Made by a program: the position numbers and the translations under genes | Shown: in pieces, positions 1 through 7,912 of the stretch | Layout of the letters: each line of letters begins with the position of its first letter | Position numbering within the stretch: position 1 is the stretch's first letter | Source: Anaerolinea sp. | Lineage (GTDB): Bacteria; Chloroflexota; Anaerolineae; Aggregatilineales; UBA2796 | Assembly (NCBI GenBank): GCA_014879835.1 | Contig: JACSRJ010000291.1 | Location: forward strand, 1-50,906 | DNA: 50,906 nucleotides | Direction: 5' to 3' | Notes under the pieces: generated by a model | The model's database searches: none | Told to the model about the DNA's origin: nothing | The model's input: the letters and a program-made list of their open reading frames with translations, nothing else

Positions 1-12
1 GCAGACAGAAGA

Positions 13-42
13 CCGGGCAGCCACACGGGGCTGCCCCTACAA
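13..42. repeat. GC-rich hairpin repeat, family B (copy 1)
   Basis: An 8-bp stem (GGGCAGCC/GGCTGCCC, 15-22 with 29-36) closes a short ACACGG-type loop and is followed by CCTACAA. Related copies lie at 583-612 and 42318-42348. No gene overlaps it. The type resembles the dispersed REP-like hairpins of many Chloroflexota and cyanobacterial genomes (general knowledge). Function unknown. Confidence 0.6.
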
Positions 43-150
43 GGCGCTTTTTTCGCTTCCTACATCCCCAATAGGGGGTATTCATGCAAAACCTACCCCT
101 GAAAGACCCCATGCCCCCTCTCCGAATATGAGCTGAAGGGGCAGGGTAGG

Positions 151-315
151 TTTGACCTCATCCCCCCTTTGCGACCGCTGCACGGTGCCCGTCTCCAAAC
201 TGGAGAAGGGGGGATAAGGTTCTTGAGGGGGATGCCCCCTCAACCTTCCCCTTTCGATAAATAGGGGGCAAATAGGTTCAGTCTGCGTAAATCCCGGCCT
301 TTTCAAACGGACTCT
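151..315 (+). repeat. Family A intergenic repeat, copy 1 (about 165 bp)
   Basis: First copy of a conserved intergenic element also seen at 9431-9571, 44168-44333 and 50827-50906. It runs in order through a CCTCATCCCC start, a small GACCGC/GCGGTGCCC-type hairpin, CTGGAGAAGGGGGGA, TTCTTGAGGGGG with its CCCCTCAA partner, CCCTTTCGATAAA, GGGGGCAAATAGGTTCA, and TTTTCAAACGGACTCT. The open frames through it are only translations of the repeat. It is probably a non-coding palindromic element. Confidence 0.7.
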
Positions 316-370
316 TAGCGGTCCCTCTCCCGGCCGCCGCTTCGCGGCTAGGAGAGGGGAGAAACCTTTT

Positions 371-426
371 GTGGGGGCGTCCCCCCCGCAAGCCCCAGAT
401 CGGGGAGTCTGAGGGGTTTACCCCCA
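371..426 (-). repeat. Family C palindromic repeat, inverted copy
   Basis: This segment is an imperfect reverse complement of 7721-7775. Both contain a GGGGGACGCC-type block, an ATCGGGGAG block and a TGAGGGG/CCCC hairpin in the same relative order. The element therefore occurs in both orientations. The rest of 1-843 holds further GC-rich repeat debris, a 13-bp tandem duplication (512-537), and no credible gene. Confidence 0.5.
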
Positions 427-582
427 AGAGATCGATTCCCCCTTAACCCGCACGCGGGCGAAGGGGGTGTAGGGGGATGAGGGTAAGATTGAAAATAGCA
501 GGTCAATCTTTTAGGATAACGCTGTAGGATAACGCTGTAACTTTCCCAGATCAGTCAGTGCCGTCCCGATGGCAGGCAGAAA

Positions 583-612
583 CCGGGCGACCACGTGGGG
601 TCACCCCTACCC
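583..612. repeat. GC-rich hairpin repeat, family B (copy 2)
   Basis: The stem GGGCGACC (585-592) pairs with GGTCACCC (599-606) with one mismatch and is followed by CCTAC. As in copy 1 at 13-42, it is preceded by a GGCAGGCAGAA-like stretch. Same family, same orientation. Confidence 0.55.
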
Positions 613-685
613 TGTTGAAGGGCTAAACACTCCCCAAAAGCAGTTCTCACCGCTCTGCTCCTATTAAACTCAACAATTCTTCATA

Positions 686-691
686 TATAAT
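686..691 (+). promoter_or_regulatory. Possible -10 element upstream of the radical SAM gene
   Basis: A perfect TATAAT lies in the only AT-rich patch upstream of the gene at 844. The -35 candidate (TTAAAC near 664) is poor, and the implied leader is about 145 nt. This is a weak prediction. Confidence 0.3.
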
Positions 692-843
692 TCGTGTTAA
701 TATGGAGTTACCGCCTTCTTGGGACTTTCCTTAAGGTTGCTTGCGGGCCTATAACAGCGCGCTATGATCCCGTTTTTTGGGCAGTCGTGGCATACGATTG
801 TCTATTCTGTAAGCGCGCCGCAAGGCATTAAGGGAGGATCCCC

Positions 844-2100
844 ATGCGACCTTCAAAACAAGCGATGTACCGCTTCCCATGGTCACTCAACGACAACCCT
901 ATCGGTTGGCTAGAAGTCACCGATAAATGCAACATTTACTGTCGGGGCTGTTATCGCCTCAACCGTGAAGGGCACAAAACCCTTGATCAGGTCAAGGAAG
1001 AAATTCGGCTTTTGAAGCAGTGGCGCAACTGTGACAACATCTCTATCGCCGGTGGTGAGCCGCTGATTCACCCCGATATCCTTGAGATCATCGCTTACAT
1101 CAAAGAGCAGGGGATGAAGCCGCTGATCCTGACCAATGGGGTTAAACTGTGGGACAACAAACCATTTCTGCGCGAACTCAAACAGGCGGGCGCGCTGGGT
1201 TTCACTTTCCACATCGACTCGGAGCAGAATCGCCCACACTGGAAAGGTAAGACTGAGCAAGACCTGTTTGATCTGCGCCTGACCTATGCCAAGATGGTCG
1301 CTGAGGTGGGCGGTCTGTTCACCAGCTTCGGCTGCACCGTCTACCCCTCCAATGTTGAGTCGATCCCGCGCATCGTGCAGTGGGCCAACAAACATATTGA
1401 CATTGTGCATGGGTTGGTCTTCATCTGCTTCCGGGCCGCGCCGATGGACGGAACCTTCAACTATGTGGTCAAGGGAAAACCGATTGAACTTGAGGTGGGT
1501 TATACCTCCGAGGACGACCACGAAGTGCATATCACCTCTGCCGACGTCTACGAAAAGCTCAAGGAAGGCAACCCCTACTATGAGCCAGCCGCCTATCTGG
1601 GCGGAACCCAAACCCATGACGCGGTGAAATGGATGATCGGGGTGCAGTTTGGGCGCAAAGGCAAGATGTATGGCTCCTTGGGCCCCCGTGCGATGGAGAT
1701 GGTGCAGTCCACCTATCACTTCTTCCGCAAACACTACCTTGCCTACACACGCGGTCACAAACTGAATAAAGCCGCATTCCTACTGGGTGGGTTTGATAAA
1801 GGACTCGGCGCAACACACCGTCAGTACTGGGCTGACATCGTGCGCCGTCCGCTCAGTTTCTTCCAGCCCGTTTACACCCAAAGCATCGCCGTGATTCAGG
1901 CCCCTGACATCCTCCCTGATGGGCGTCAAGACATGTGCGATAGCTGCCCGGATATGACCGTCTTTGAGGGCAAGTTAGTGCATTCGTGCCGTCTTGATGA
2001 GTGGCGCTTGTACGGCAACTACATTGTGGCTCAGCCACTGGGCGCACCCGTCCCAGTTCCGGCCGCGCCAGAAGAAGCAGCAAAGGCTGGGATGAACTAA
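844..2100 (+). CDS. Radical SAM protein of unknown substrate with C-terminal cysteine motif
   Basis: Predicted cytosolic radical S-adenosylmethionine enzyme of 418 residues. The CxxxCxxC motif binding the 4Fe-4S cluster is C29/C33/C36, and a GGEP motif (70-73), typical of SAM binding, follows. The fold is a radical SAM TIM barrel over roughly residues 20-220. A second cysteine group near the C-terminus (C365, C368, C382) could bind an auxiliary cluster, as in SPASM/twitch-type enzymes, but is shorter than a full SPASM domain. The start is supported by GGGAGG eight bases upstream. It appears monocistronic: a strong terminator follows and the next gene begins about 390 bp later. No precursor peptide, lipid or cofactor gene sits beside it, so the substrate is not predicted. 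The radical SAM assignment is firm and the role is open. Confidence 0.9.
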   Translation: MRPSKQAMYRFPWSLNDNPIGWLEVTDKCNIYCRGCYRLNREGHKTLDQVKEEIRLLKQWRNCDNISIAGGEPLIHPDILEIIAYIKEQGMKPLILTNGVKLWDNKPFLRELKQAGALGFTFHIDSEQNRPHWKGKTEQDLFDLRLTYAKMVAEVGGLFTSFGCTVYPSNVESIPRIVQWANKHIDIVHGLVFICFRAAPMDGTFNYVVKGKPIELEVGYTSEDDHEVHITSADVYEKLKEGNPYYEPAAYLGGTQTHDAVKWMIGVQFGRKGKMYGSLGPRAMEMVQSTYHFFRKHYLAYTRGHKLNKAAFLLGGFDKGLGATHRQYWADIVRRPLSFFQPVYTQSIAVIQAPDILPDGRQDMCDSCPDMTVFEGKLVHSCRLDEWRLYGNYIVAQPLGAPVPVPAAPEEAAKAGMN

Positions 2101-2135
2101 ACCCCGTTCGTTCGGCCATGGGTTAAACACGCTTC

Positions 2136-2171
2136 AATCGGACGGGCGCGCACCCGTCCGATTGTTTTGGG
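2136..2171 (+). terminator. Intrinsic terminator after the radical SAM gene
   Basis: A perfect 11-bp stem (AATCGGACGGG at 2136-2146 with CCCGTCCGATT at 2153-2163) closes a 6-nt loop and is followed by GTTTTGG. It lies 36 nt past the stop codon. The remaining gap to 2489 holds GC-rich repeat debris, including a CAAACGGACTCT tail as in family A, and no gene. Confidence 0.75.
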
Positions 2172-2489
2172 GTAAGGATAGGGGGAGGTGAACACGCCTC
2201 ATCGGCCCTTTACCGCCAGTGGCAAGCGTTCTCCTCTCTGGGTGCGGATACACCGGGGCGCGTCCCCGCTTTTGTAGGGATACCGTGAACAGCGTCCGGT
2301 TGGTCAGTGCCCAATTTTCACACAATCGCCTTCACAAAAGCTGACTTCTCAAACGGACTCTGTGGGATTCCGTTTTGATGCAGCGCCCCTGCTCCTGTGC
2401 TTTCCGCACCTTGATCCGGCACCAAAAATGTGTCACAGTTAGGGTGCTTCGGGACGATCATCGGATGCAGCGGCAGGAGCGCCCTCTTT

Positions 2490-4001
2490 ATGAAAGCTAT
2501 CACCCATCTCGAAATGCGCGGGATCGTCAAACGCTTTCCCGGTGTCCTCGCCAATGATCGGGTTGATCTGGAAATTCGCCCCGGTGAGGTTCAGGCGCTT
2601 TTGGGGGAAAATGGTGCGGGCAAATCGACCCTGATGAAGATTCTTTATGGGATGCAGCAGCCCGATGCAGGCGAGATTCGGATCAACGGAGAAACGGTGC
2701 GCATTGACTCCCCGGCGGAGGCTATCCAGCGGGGGATCGGCATGGTACACCAGCACTTTATGTTGGTGCCTTCGCTCACCGTCGCGGAGAACGTCGCTAT
2801 CGGCTTAAAGGCTTCGCGCCCGCCCATCCTTAACCTGAATCAGGTCATCAGCCGCATCGAAGAATTGAGCGCCCGCTTTGGCTTGAAGGTTGATCCCCGT
2901 GCGGCCGTATGGCAGCTTTCGGTAGGCGAACAGCAGCGGGTAGAGATCATCAAGGCCCTTTACCGGGAGGCCAGTGTGCTGATCCTCGATGAACCCACGG
3001 CTGTCCTGACCCCTCAGGAGGTGGAGGAGTTATTTAAGACCCTGCGCCGCCTGTGCGCGTCGGGCTATGCGCTGGTATTTATCTCCCACAAACTCAATGA
3101 AGTCTTGAACATCAGCCAGCGGATCACGGTGCTGCGTGATGGGCGCGTGGTGGGCACACTGCCTACGACGGAGGCTAACCGCGAAGGCTTGGTCAAGCTG
3201 ATGGTGGGGCGCGAAATGTCCCTCAAAGTCACCCCAGAACCGGTGACCATCGGCGCACCCCGACTCATCCTCAAAGAGGTTTCGGCCTTGGGGGATCGTA
3301 AACTGCCCGCCCTGCGTGAGGTCTCGTTTGAGGTGCGCGCCGGGGAAATTCTGGGGGTGGCGGGCGTTTCGGGCAACGGACAGCGCGAACTGGCCGAGGT
3401 GATCGCCGGGATGCGCCCCCTCACGGCGGGCACCATTAGCCTTGATGGGAGCGATATTTCCCGCGCCTCGATTGCTGGTCGGATCGAAGGCGGGCTGAGC
3501 TACATCCCCGAAGAACGGATGCGCGATGGGGCGATCAAGTCTTTCACGGTTGCCGAAAATGTGATCCTTCAAACTCACGCCGAGGCCCCGATCTCCAAAC
3601 GAGGGGTGCTGAATTTCCGGGCAATCCATGAGCGGGCCGGAGAACTGATCCGGGCTTTTAAGGTCAAAACCCCACATGATGGCACCCCCTTACGTTCGCT
3701 CTCTGGGGGCAACATCCAGAAGTTAATTCTGGCGCGGGAACTCTCACGCACGCCCAAAGCCTTGATCGCCGCACAGCCCACCCGAGGGGTGGATATTGGC
3801 GCGACCCTCTACATTCACCATCGACTGCTTGACCAGCGGGCGATGGGCACCGCGATCCTGCTCATTTCCGAAGACCTTGACGAAATGCTGGCACTTTCGG
3901 ATCGGATCGCGGTCATCTATGAGGGGCGCATTGTGCGCATCCTACCCCGCGCCGAAGCCACCCCAGAAAAACTGGGGCTGCTCATGACTGGGGGCAGTTG
4001 A
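2490..4001 (+). CDS. Double ABC ATPase, BMP/nucleoside (YufO/NupO, RbsA-like) family
   Basis: A 503-residue ATP-binding subunit with two ABC domains in one chain, as in the ribose/galactose (CUT2) and purine-nucleoside/BMP importers. The N-terminal domain is complete: Walker [10 protein letters not shown] (39-47), LSVGE signature, and [10 protein letters not shown] Walker B. The C-terminal domain has a degenerate P-loop (GVSGNGQRE), the signature LSGGN and a Walker B ending AAQPTRGVD, which is normal for this family. Wording such as [17 protein letters not shown] favours the BMP/nucleoside branch. The start at 2490 has AGGAG ten bases upstream; a frame beginning at 2430 lacks this. No permease or BMP-type binding protein is adjacent, so the partners must be elsewhere. 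It is not expected to energise the CUT1 permeases in this window, which use MalK-type ATPases. Confidence 0.9.
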   Translation: MKAITHLEMRGIVKRFPGVLANDRVDLEIRPGEVQALLGENGAGKSTLMKILYGMQQPDAGEIRINGETVRIDSPAEAIQRGIGMVHQHFMLVPSLTVAENVAIGLKASRPPILNLNQVISRIEELSARFGLKVDPRAAVWQLSVGEQQRVEIIKALYREASVLILDEPTAVLTPQEVEELFKTLRRLCASGYALVFISHKLNEVLNISQRITVLRDGRVVGTLPTTEANREGLVKLMVGREMSLKVTPEPVTIGAPRLILKEVSALGDRKLPALREVSFEVRAGEILGVAGVSGNGQRELAEVIAGMRPLTAGTISLDGSDISRASIAGRIEGGLSYIPEERMRDGAIKSFTVAENVILQTHAEAPISKRGVLNFRAIHERAGELIRAFKVKTPHDGTPLRSLSGGNIQKLILARELSRTPKALIAAQPTRGVDIGATLYIHHRLLDQRAMGTAILLISEDLDEMLALSDRIAVIYEGRIVRILPRAEATPEKLGLLMTGGS

Positions 4002-4049
4002 GTAGGGGTATGGCGGACAAGGCAGGCCTTGTTCCCACGAAACAACCCC

Positions 4050-5081
4050 TCAATCCCCTGTGCGCCCTAACACCTCCATCAGGCGGGCATAACTGGGGGA
4101 CTGCTCCAAAAAGATGTAACGCACCGGGATCACGGTGGTTTGGGTGCCGCCGATGCTGCGCAAATGTGAAACCGCCCCGATGATGTTTTTGCGGTGGACG
4201 ATGATCGTGGCATTAAACCACTGCCCATCACGATTTTCGGTCTTGGAAGCGTAGATCGGGGCGACGGTGGGGCCCTGAAGCCCCCGGGTGATGGCGTTGG
4301 TGGCGATGGCCTGCGCCACAACCTCCGGCGATTTGCCCCGCATGTTGGCGCTCACCTGATAATACTGCCCCCCGGTGAGGGTGGCATCAAAGACTTCCAG
4401 CAGGGTGCGGGCCGTCTCCAGCACTTGGGGCGCTTCGCGCAGACGGCGCGCATTGCCGATCAGACAGGCGGTCGATTCGAGGATCGTGCCGTCACTGATC
4501 GGTTTGAGGTGATTCTCGCGCAGGGTGGTTCCGGTAGCGCTCAGATCGATGATGATGTCGGCGTAACCGAGGGTGGGCGCAGCCTCAATGGCCCCTTCGG
4601 CCTCCACAAGGGTAAAGTGATGGATGCCATGCTCCCGTAGGAACTGCCGGGCCAGTGTGGTGAATTTGGTGGCCACCCGCAAATTGCGGCGGCGGTGTTC
4701 GCGGAAGTCTAGGGCCACATCAGCCAGATCGGTCATGGTCTCAACGTCGATCCATGCTTCGGGCACGGCCACTACCAATTCACAAGCGCCATAACCCAGA
4801 TCATCATGGATCACCAGCACCTCATCATCGGTGTGGGCGTATTCACGCACCACATCTAAGCCAGTGATGCCCAGATCAACGGTGCCATCAAGGACTTTAT
4901 AAACAATATCGGTTACCCGCTGAAAGAGTACATTTAGCGCGGGCAGCGCGGGCACAGTGGCCACATACTGGCGCGGGTTGGGCTTCGAGATTTTAAGGTC
5001 ACAGGACTTGAGAAACTCTATGGTCAGATCCGCAAGGGCCCCTTTACTGGGCAGGGCTAAGGTTACCGGTGCCGCGTTCAT
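4050..5081 (-). CDS. hisG: ATP phosphoribosyltransferase, long form with C-terminal regulatory domain
   Basis: Catalyses the first step of histidine biosynthesis: ATP plus PRPP gives N1-(5-phosphoribosyl)-ATP. The 343-residue protein begins LALPSKGAL, and the catalytic half contains GITGLDVVRE and SATGTTLRENHLK (the PRPP-loop region). After about residue 230 a further segment (PTVAPIY, WFNATIIVHRKNI, VIPVRYIF) resembles the ACT-like HisG_C domain that binds histidine in long-form enzymes. It is longer than the usual roughly 300 residues. The start codon overlaps the stop of the upstream hisZ-like gene by 4 nt (ATGA), indicating translational coupling. Long-form HisG normally works without HisZ, so this pairing is unusual. 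No other his genes are in the window. Confidence 0.9.
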   Translation of the reverse strand: MNAAPVTLALPSKGALADLTIEFLKSCDLKISKPNPRQYVATVPALPALNVLFQRVTDIVYKVLDGTVDLGITGLDVVREYAHTDDEVLVIHDDLGYGACELVVAVPEAWIDVETMTDLADVALDFREHRRRNLRVATKFTTLARQFLREHGIHHFTLVEAEGAIEAAPTLGYADIIIDLSATGTTLRENHLKPISDGTILESTACLIGNARRLREAPQVLETARTLLEVFDATLTGGQYYQVSANMRGKSPEVVAQAIATNAITRGLQGPTVAPIYASKTENRDGQWFNATIIVHRKNIIGAVSHLRSIGGTQTTVIPVRYIFLEQSPSYARLMEVLGRTGD

Positions 5082-6574
5082 GAATGACCCATCCCTTCCC
5101 GAATGGCCTGACGAGCATCCATAGGGGAGAGCATCTGCTGCTGGCCAGTGCGCATATCACGCAGGGTCACCTGCCCCGCAACCCGCTCCGCAGCCCCCAC
5201 AAGGATCACAAAGGGCACACCCCGACGCCCGGCCGTGGTGAGTGCTTTAGACAAACTACGGGCCGGGGGCATGTGCAGTTCGGTATTGAGCGATTCGCGG
5301 AGCAGCATGGCCACCCGTGCTGCTTCGGGATCGTCGTCATCTTCGATGGGTACCACCAAGACCGCCACCCCTGCTGAAGGGCTGCTGAGTCCGAGCCGTT
5401 TGCGTTCACTGAGGATGCGCTCCAAGCCAAAGGCCAGCCCCACCGCTGGGGTATCTTGGGCTGCGCCGATCACCCGTAGATAGTCGTCGTAGCGCCCGCC
5501 CCCACAAAGCTGGCTGGCGCTGTCCTCGCCGGGGGCATGGGCTTCAAAAACGATCCCGGTGTAGTAGTTCAGCCCTCGGGCCAAGCCCAAATGAATCTTG
5601 ACTCGTTCCGAACCGACCCCATACATCCCTAACAAGCCTATCGCCGCCCGAAAGCCGCGCATCTGAGATTGAATGGCTTCATCTGAGGGCAGCATTTTTT
5701 CCAGTTGAGGCAGGACATGGGCCGGGCTGCCTTCGAGGGTGATCAGACGTTCCAGAAAATCGAGGGCCCGCCCAACCACATCACGCTGGTTGGCCCGGCG
5801 CTGTTTGTTCAGCAGGCGGCGGGCAATATCCTCACTGCCCCGCCCCGCCCCCGTGGTGCCCAAATCCGCTGAGGCCAGAAGCATCTGCAAGGTGCGGCGC
5901 ATCCCATCCTCCGACGGGGCCTCGATGTTCTCCAGATCAGCGGGCAGCCCTGCATACAGCCGTTCAATTTGGGCTTCTACGTAAGCGCGCCCACGCCGCC
6001 GCAGATTCTCGATCTGTCCAAGCAGGTAGCGTCGGGTACGGCGTTCAAGCTGAAACTGATCCAAAAGGGCGCCGATCAGCCCCACATGGCCGATCACCAA
6101 TGTCCATTCGCGCAGCCCCACCCCGAACAAACCCGCGGCTGCCATGCCTATGGTTTCGGCATCGCCCCCGGTGCCCGCATCACCGATCAGTTCCGCGCCC
6201 ACCATGGTGAACTGGCGTGAGTGGCTGCGCTGCGGCGATTCGTAACGAAAAACGGGCCCGGTCAACTGCCACCGGATGGGTTTGGGTTCGTGTTGATAAC
6301 GCTCAATATAGAGTCGGGCCGCAGAAGGGGTGAACTCCGAGCGCAGGCACAACAAACGCCCGTACATCTCAAAGGTGAAGAGGCGGTTCATGGCATCGTC
6401 ACCGCTCTTGGTGAGGAAGAGATCAGCATATTCGAGCAGGGGAGTCTCAATCGGTTGATAGCCAAAACGATTCATCACCTGCTGAAGGGTGGCCGTAACC
6501 TCCGAAGCTTCGAGGCTCTCGGCAGGGGGGCGATCATAAAAGCCCGGTGGGCGGGTGTAGCTGGTTGAAGGCAT
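5078..6574 (-). CDS. hisZ: HisZ-like / histidyl-tRNA synthetase-like class II protein
   Basis: A 498-residue class II aminoacyl-tRNA synthetase-like protein. Visible elements are motif 1 (ETPLLEYADLF), motif 2 (PVFRYESPQ then SRQFTMVGAELIG), the histidine-A-like LARGLNYYTGIVFE, the histidine-B-like GGGRYDDYL, and motif 3 (GLAFGLERIL). The PLLEY and GRLLCLRSEFT wording and the 4-nt overlap with hisG favour HisZ, the regulatory/catalytic partner of ATP phosphoribosyltransferase. Against a simple HisZ, it is long, has an insertion around residues 190-290, and keeps a C-terminal anticodon-binding-like domain (about 400-490, VPFVILVG, GQVTLRDM). Compared with HisRS, the motif 2 loop reads SH where GR is usual. 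It could therefore be HisZ with a retained domain or a divergent HisRS. It is first in a two-gene minus-strand operon. Confidence 0.7.
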   Translation of the reverse strand: MPSTSYTRPPGFYDRPPAESLEASEVTATLQQVMNRFGYQPIETPLLEYADLFLTKSGDDAMNRLFTFEMYGRLLCLRSEFTPSAARLYIERYQHEPKPIRWQLTGPVFRYESPQRSHSRQFTMVGAELIGDAGTGGDAETIGMAAAGLFGVGLREWTLVIGHVGLIGALLDQFQLERRTRRYLLGQIENLRRRGRAYVEAQIERLYAGLPADLENIEAPSEDGMRRTLQMLLASADLGTTGAGRGSEDIARRLLNKQRRANQRDVVGRALDFLERLITLEGSPAHVLPQLEKMLPSDEAIQSQMRGFRAAIGLLGMYGVGSERVKIHLGLARGLNYYTGIVFEAHAPGEDSASQLCGGGRYDDYLRVIGAAQDTPAVGLAFGLERILSERKRLGLSSPSAGVAVLVVPIEDDDDPEAARVAMLLRESLNTELHMPPARSLSKALTTAGRRGVPFVILVGAAERVAGQVTLRDMRTGQQQMLSPMDARQAIREGMGHS

Positions 6575-6685
6575 AGGGTTGGCAGCCTGATGATTGGCGT
6601 TACTTTGATCTTCAAGGATCGATCATAACCTTCGATCCGGGATCATCCAATGGGCATTTCGACCTACCGGACACTCTCACTTCGC

Positions 6686-6716
6686 TGAGGGGTAAACCCC
6701 TCAAACTCCCCTTTCG
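6686..6716 (+). repeat. Short palindrome related to families A and C
   Basis: TGAGGGGTAAACCCCTCA forms a 7-8 bp hairpin and is followed by AACTCCCCTTTCGG, the same continuation as the core of the family A repeats. It lies in the 311-nt gap between hisZ (start 6574) and vapB; the rest of the gap shows no gene. Confidence 0.5.
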
Positions 6717-6885
6717 GCAGCGGTGAAATCAGATACATCCCGCTGTACGAAAACAAGTGGCTGAACTATAATGATCAAACAATGTGGGCTTACTGACACC
6801 ACCCATGGTGCCTTTCCAAACACTGCTCTACAAGGTGAATCCAGTCGTTAGGCAGTCCCTCAAAACAATGGTAGGAACTTTGACG

Positions 6886-7215
6886 ATGACCATCCTTGAA
6901 CTAACTGGAAAAATTACGGAAAACGGTGAACTTGAAATTCGGCTTCCTGCAGGGCTTCCTGCGGGTGAGGTCATCGTGCGGATCGAAGTTCCCGAATCAC
7001 AGGTACAAGAATCCCAGCCTTGGACAGACCAAGAAATTCAAGAACTACTCACCCCAAAACGGCTGACCATGCAGCAGTTGAGTACATGGTTGGACGCCAC
7101 CCCCCCCGTTGAGGCATGGGGCGGCATAAATTCCAACGAGGATTCCGGTGAGTTCATCCATCAACGTCGCCGTCGGCACTCGAACACCCTTGAAGACCCC
7201 GGAGTGACCGAGTGA
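6886..7215 (+). CDS. VapB-like antitoxin (partner of the PIN toxin)
   Basis: A 109-residue small protein directly upstream of a PIN-domain gene, overlapping it by 4 nt (GTGA). The N-terminus (ILELTGKITENGELEIRLPAG) looks like a short beta-strand-rich domain and resembles short proteins often paired with VapC. The C-terminal half is charged, Pro/Arg-rich (HQRRRRHSN) and probably flexible, as expected for the toxin-wrapping tail of an antitoxin. The start at 6886 has TAGGAA about eight bases upstream; earlier in-frame ATGs (6784, 6868) lack a good site. The antitoxin role is inferred from size, order and overlap; no firm family match is visible. Confidence 0.7.
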   Translation: MTILELTGKITENGELEIRLPAGLPAGEVIVRIEVPESQVQESQPWTDQEIQELLTPKRLTMQQLSTWLDATPPVEAWGGINSNEDSGEFIHQRRRRHSNTLEDPGVTE

Positions 7216-7592
7216 TCACGGGTTTTGTGGATACCAATATTCTCATCGAGGTCTATCATAACAATCTCGTGGCAAGGGGATGGTTTCAAACACAACCCGA
7301 CCTTGCGATCTCATCGGTTGCATGGTTGGAATTCATTGAGGGAGCAAGTGGCAAAGCAGGCCAGAGACGGTGTTTGGAAATCGTCGCGCCGTTGGATTTT
7401 GTGTTTCTGACAGAAGCCGATCAACACTGGGCAATGATGCAGCTACTGCGCTTTCGGCTGAGTCATGGGGTGAGTTTTCAGGACTGCCTCATCGCTTCGG
7501 TCAGTTACCGTTTGAAGCTTCCTCTTTACACCAAAAATACTAAAGATTTTCTCCCTCTTCTGGAAGCAAATCTTGTCGTCAATCCTTATTGA
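7212..7592 (+). CDS. vapC: PIN-domain ribonuclease toxin (VapC family)
   Basis: A 126-residue PIN domain. The conserved acidic residues that bind Mg2+/Mn2+ are in place: D7 in GFVDTNIL, E40 in AWLEFIEG, D91 in SFQDCLIA and D112 in NTKDFLPL. VapC toxins cleave RNA, often initiator tRNA or rRNA, and are held inactive by the cognate VapB. The GTG start (7212) lies inside the end of the antitoxin gene, so translation is coupled. Length is typical for the family. The RNA target cannot be inferred. Confidence 0.88.
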   Translation: MITGFVDTNILIEVYHNNLVARGWFQTQPDLAISSVAWLEFIEGASGKAGQRRCLEIVAPLDFVFLTEADQHWAMMQLLRFRLSHGVSFQDCLIASVSYRLKLPLYTKNTKDFLPLLEANLVVNPY

Positions 7593-7720
7593 AAACAGTC
7601 CTGTGTCGGGTATGGAAAGTCACTATCCTTTTCCAGCGGATTGGCGGATGCCTTTCTGCCTCATCACACCCGCCACAACTGAGGGCGCGACAGTAGGGTA
7701 CCCCTCATCCTCCTCGTTCT

Positions 7721-7775
7721 TTGAGGGGTTTACCCCTCAAACTCCCCGATTGGGGGTTGTGGGGGACGCCCTCAC
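7721..7775 (+). repeat. Family C palindromic repeat
   Basis: TTGAGGGGT/ACCCCTCAA forms a near-perfect hairpin (7721-7740), followed by ACTCCCCGAT and a GGGGGACGCCCTCAC block. An inverted relative lies at 371-426. It sits in the 320-nt gap between vapC and the glycosyltransferase gene. A TACAAT at 7865-7870 may be a weak -10 for the latter. Confidence 0.55.
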
Positions 7776-7912
7776 TAAAGCCCTAGCCGTACTCGGCAGT
7801 TGGGCGGGCATCGCTCCTTGTCCCTCAAAAACCCAGCCCTGACAGGGACAGGTTGGGGATACGTTACAATGGAGCCATTTGACCAAGCAGCCAACAGCTT
7901 GAGAGGGAAATG

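Noticed and set aside
82-306. Possible small proteins encoded by the family A repeats (also near 9387 and 44168)
   Set aside because: The reading frames exist because the DNA repeat is conserved. The frames differ in strand and boundaries between copies, and ribosome sites are missing.
910-1758. Long minus-strand frame of 282 codons
   Set aside because: It is the complement of the radical SAM gene, whose protein shows real motifs; the reverse product shows none.
2490-4001. The double ATPase as the missing motor of the three sugar operons
   Set aside because: It belongs to the BMP/RbsA-type fused family, which pairs with a different permease class from CUT1.
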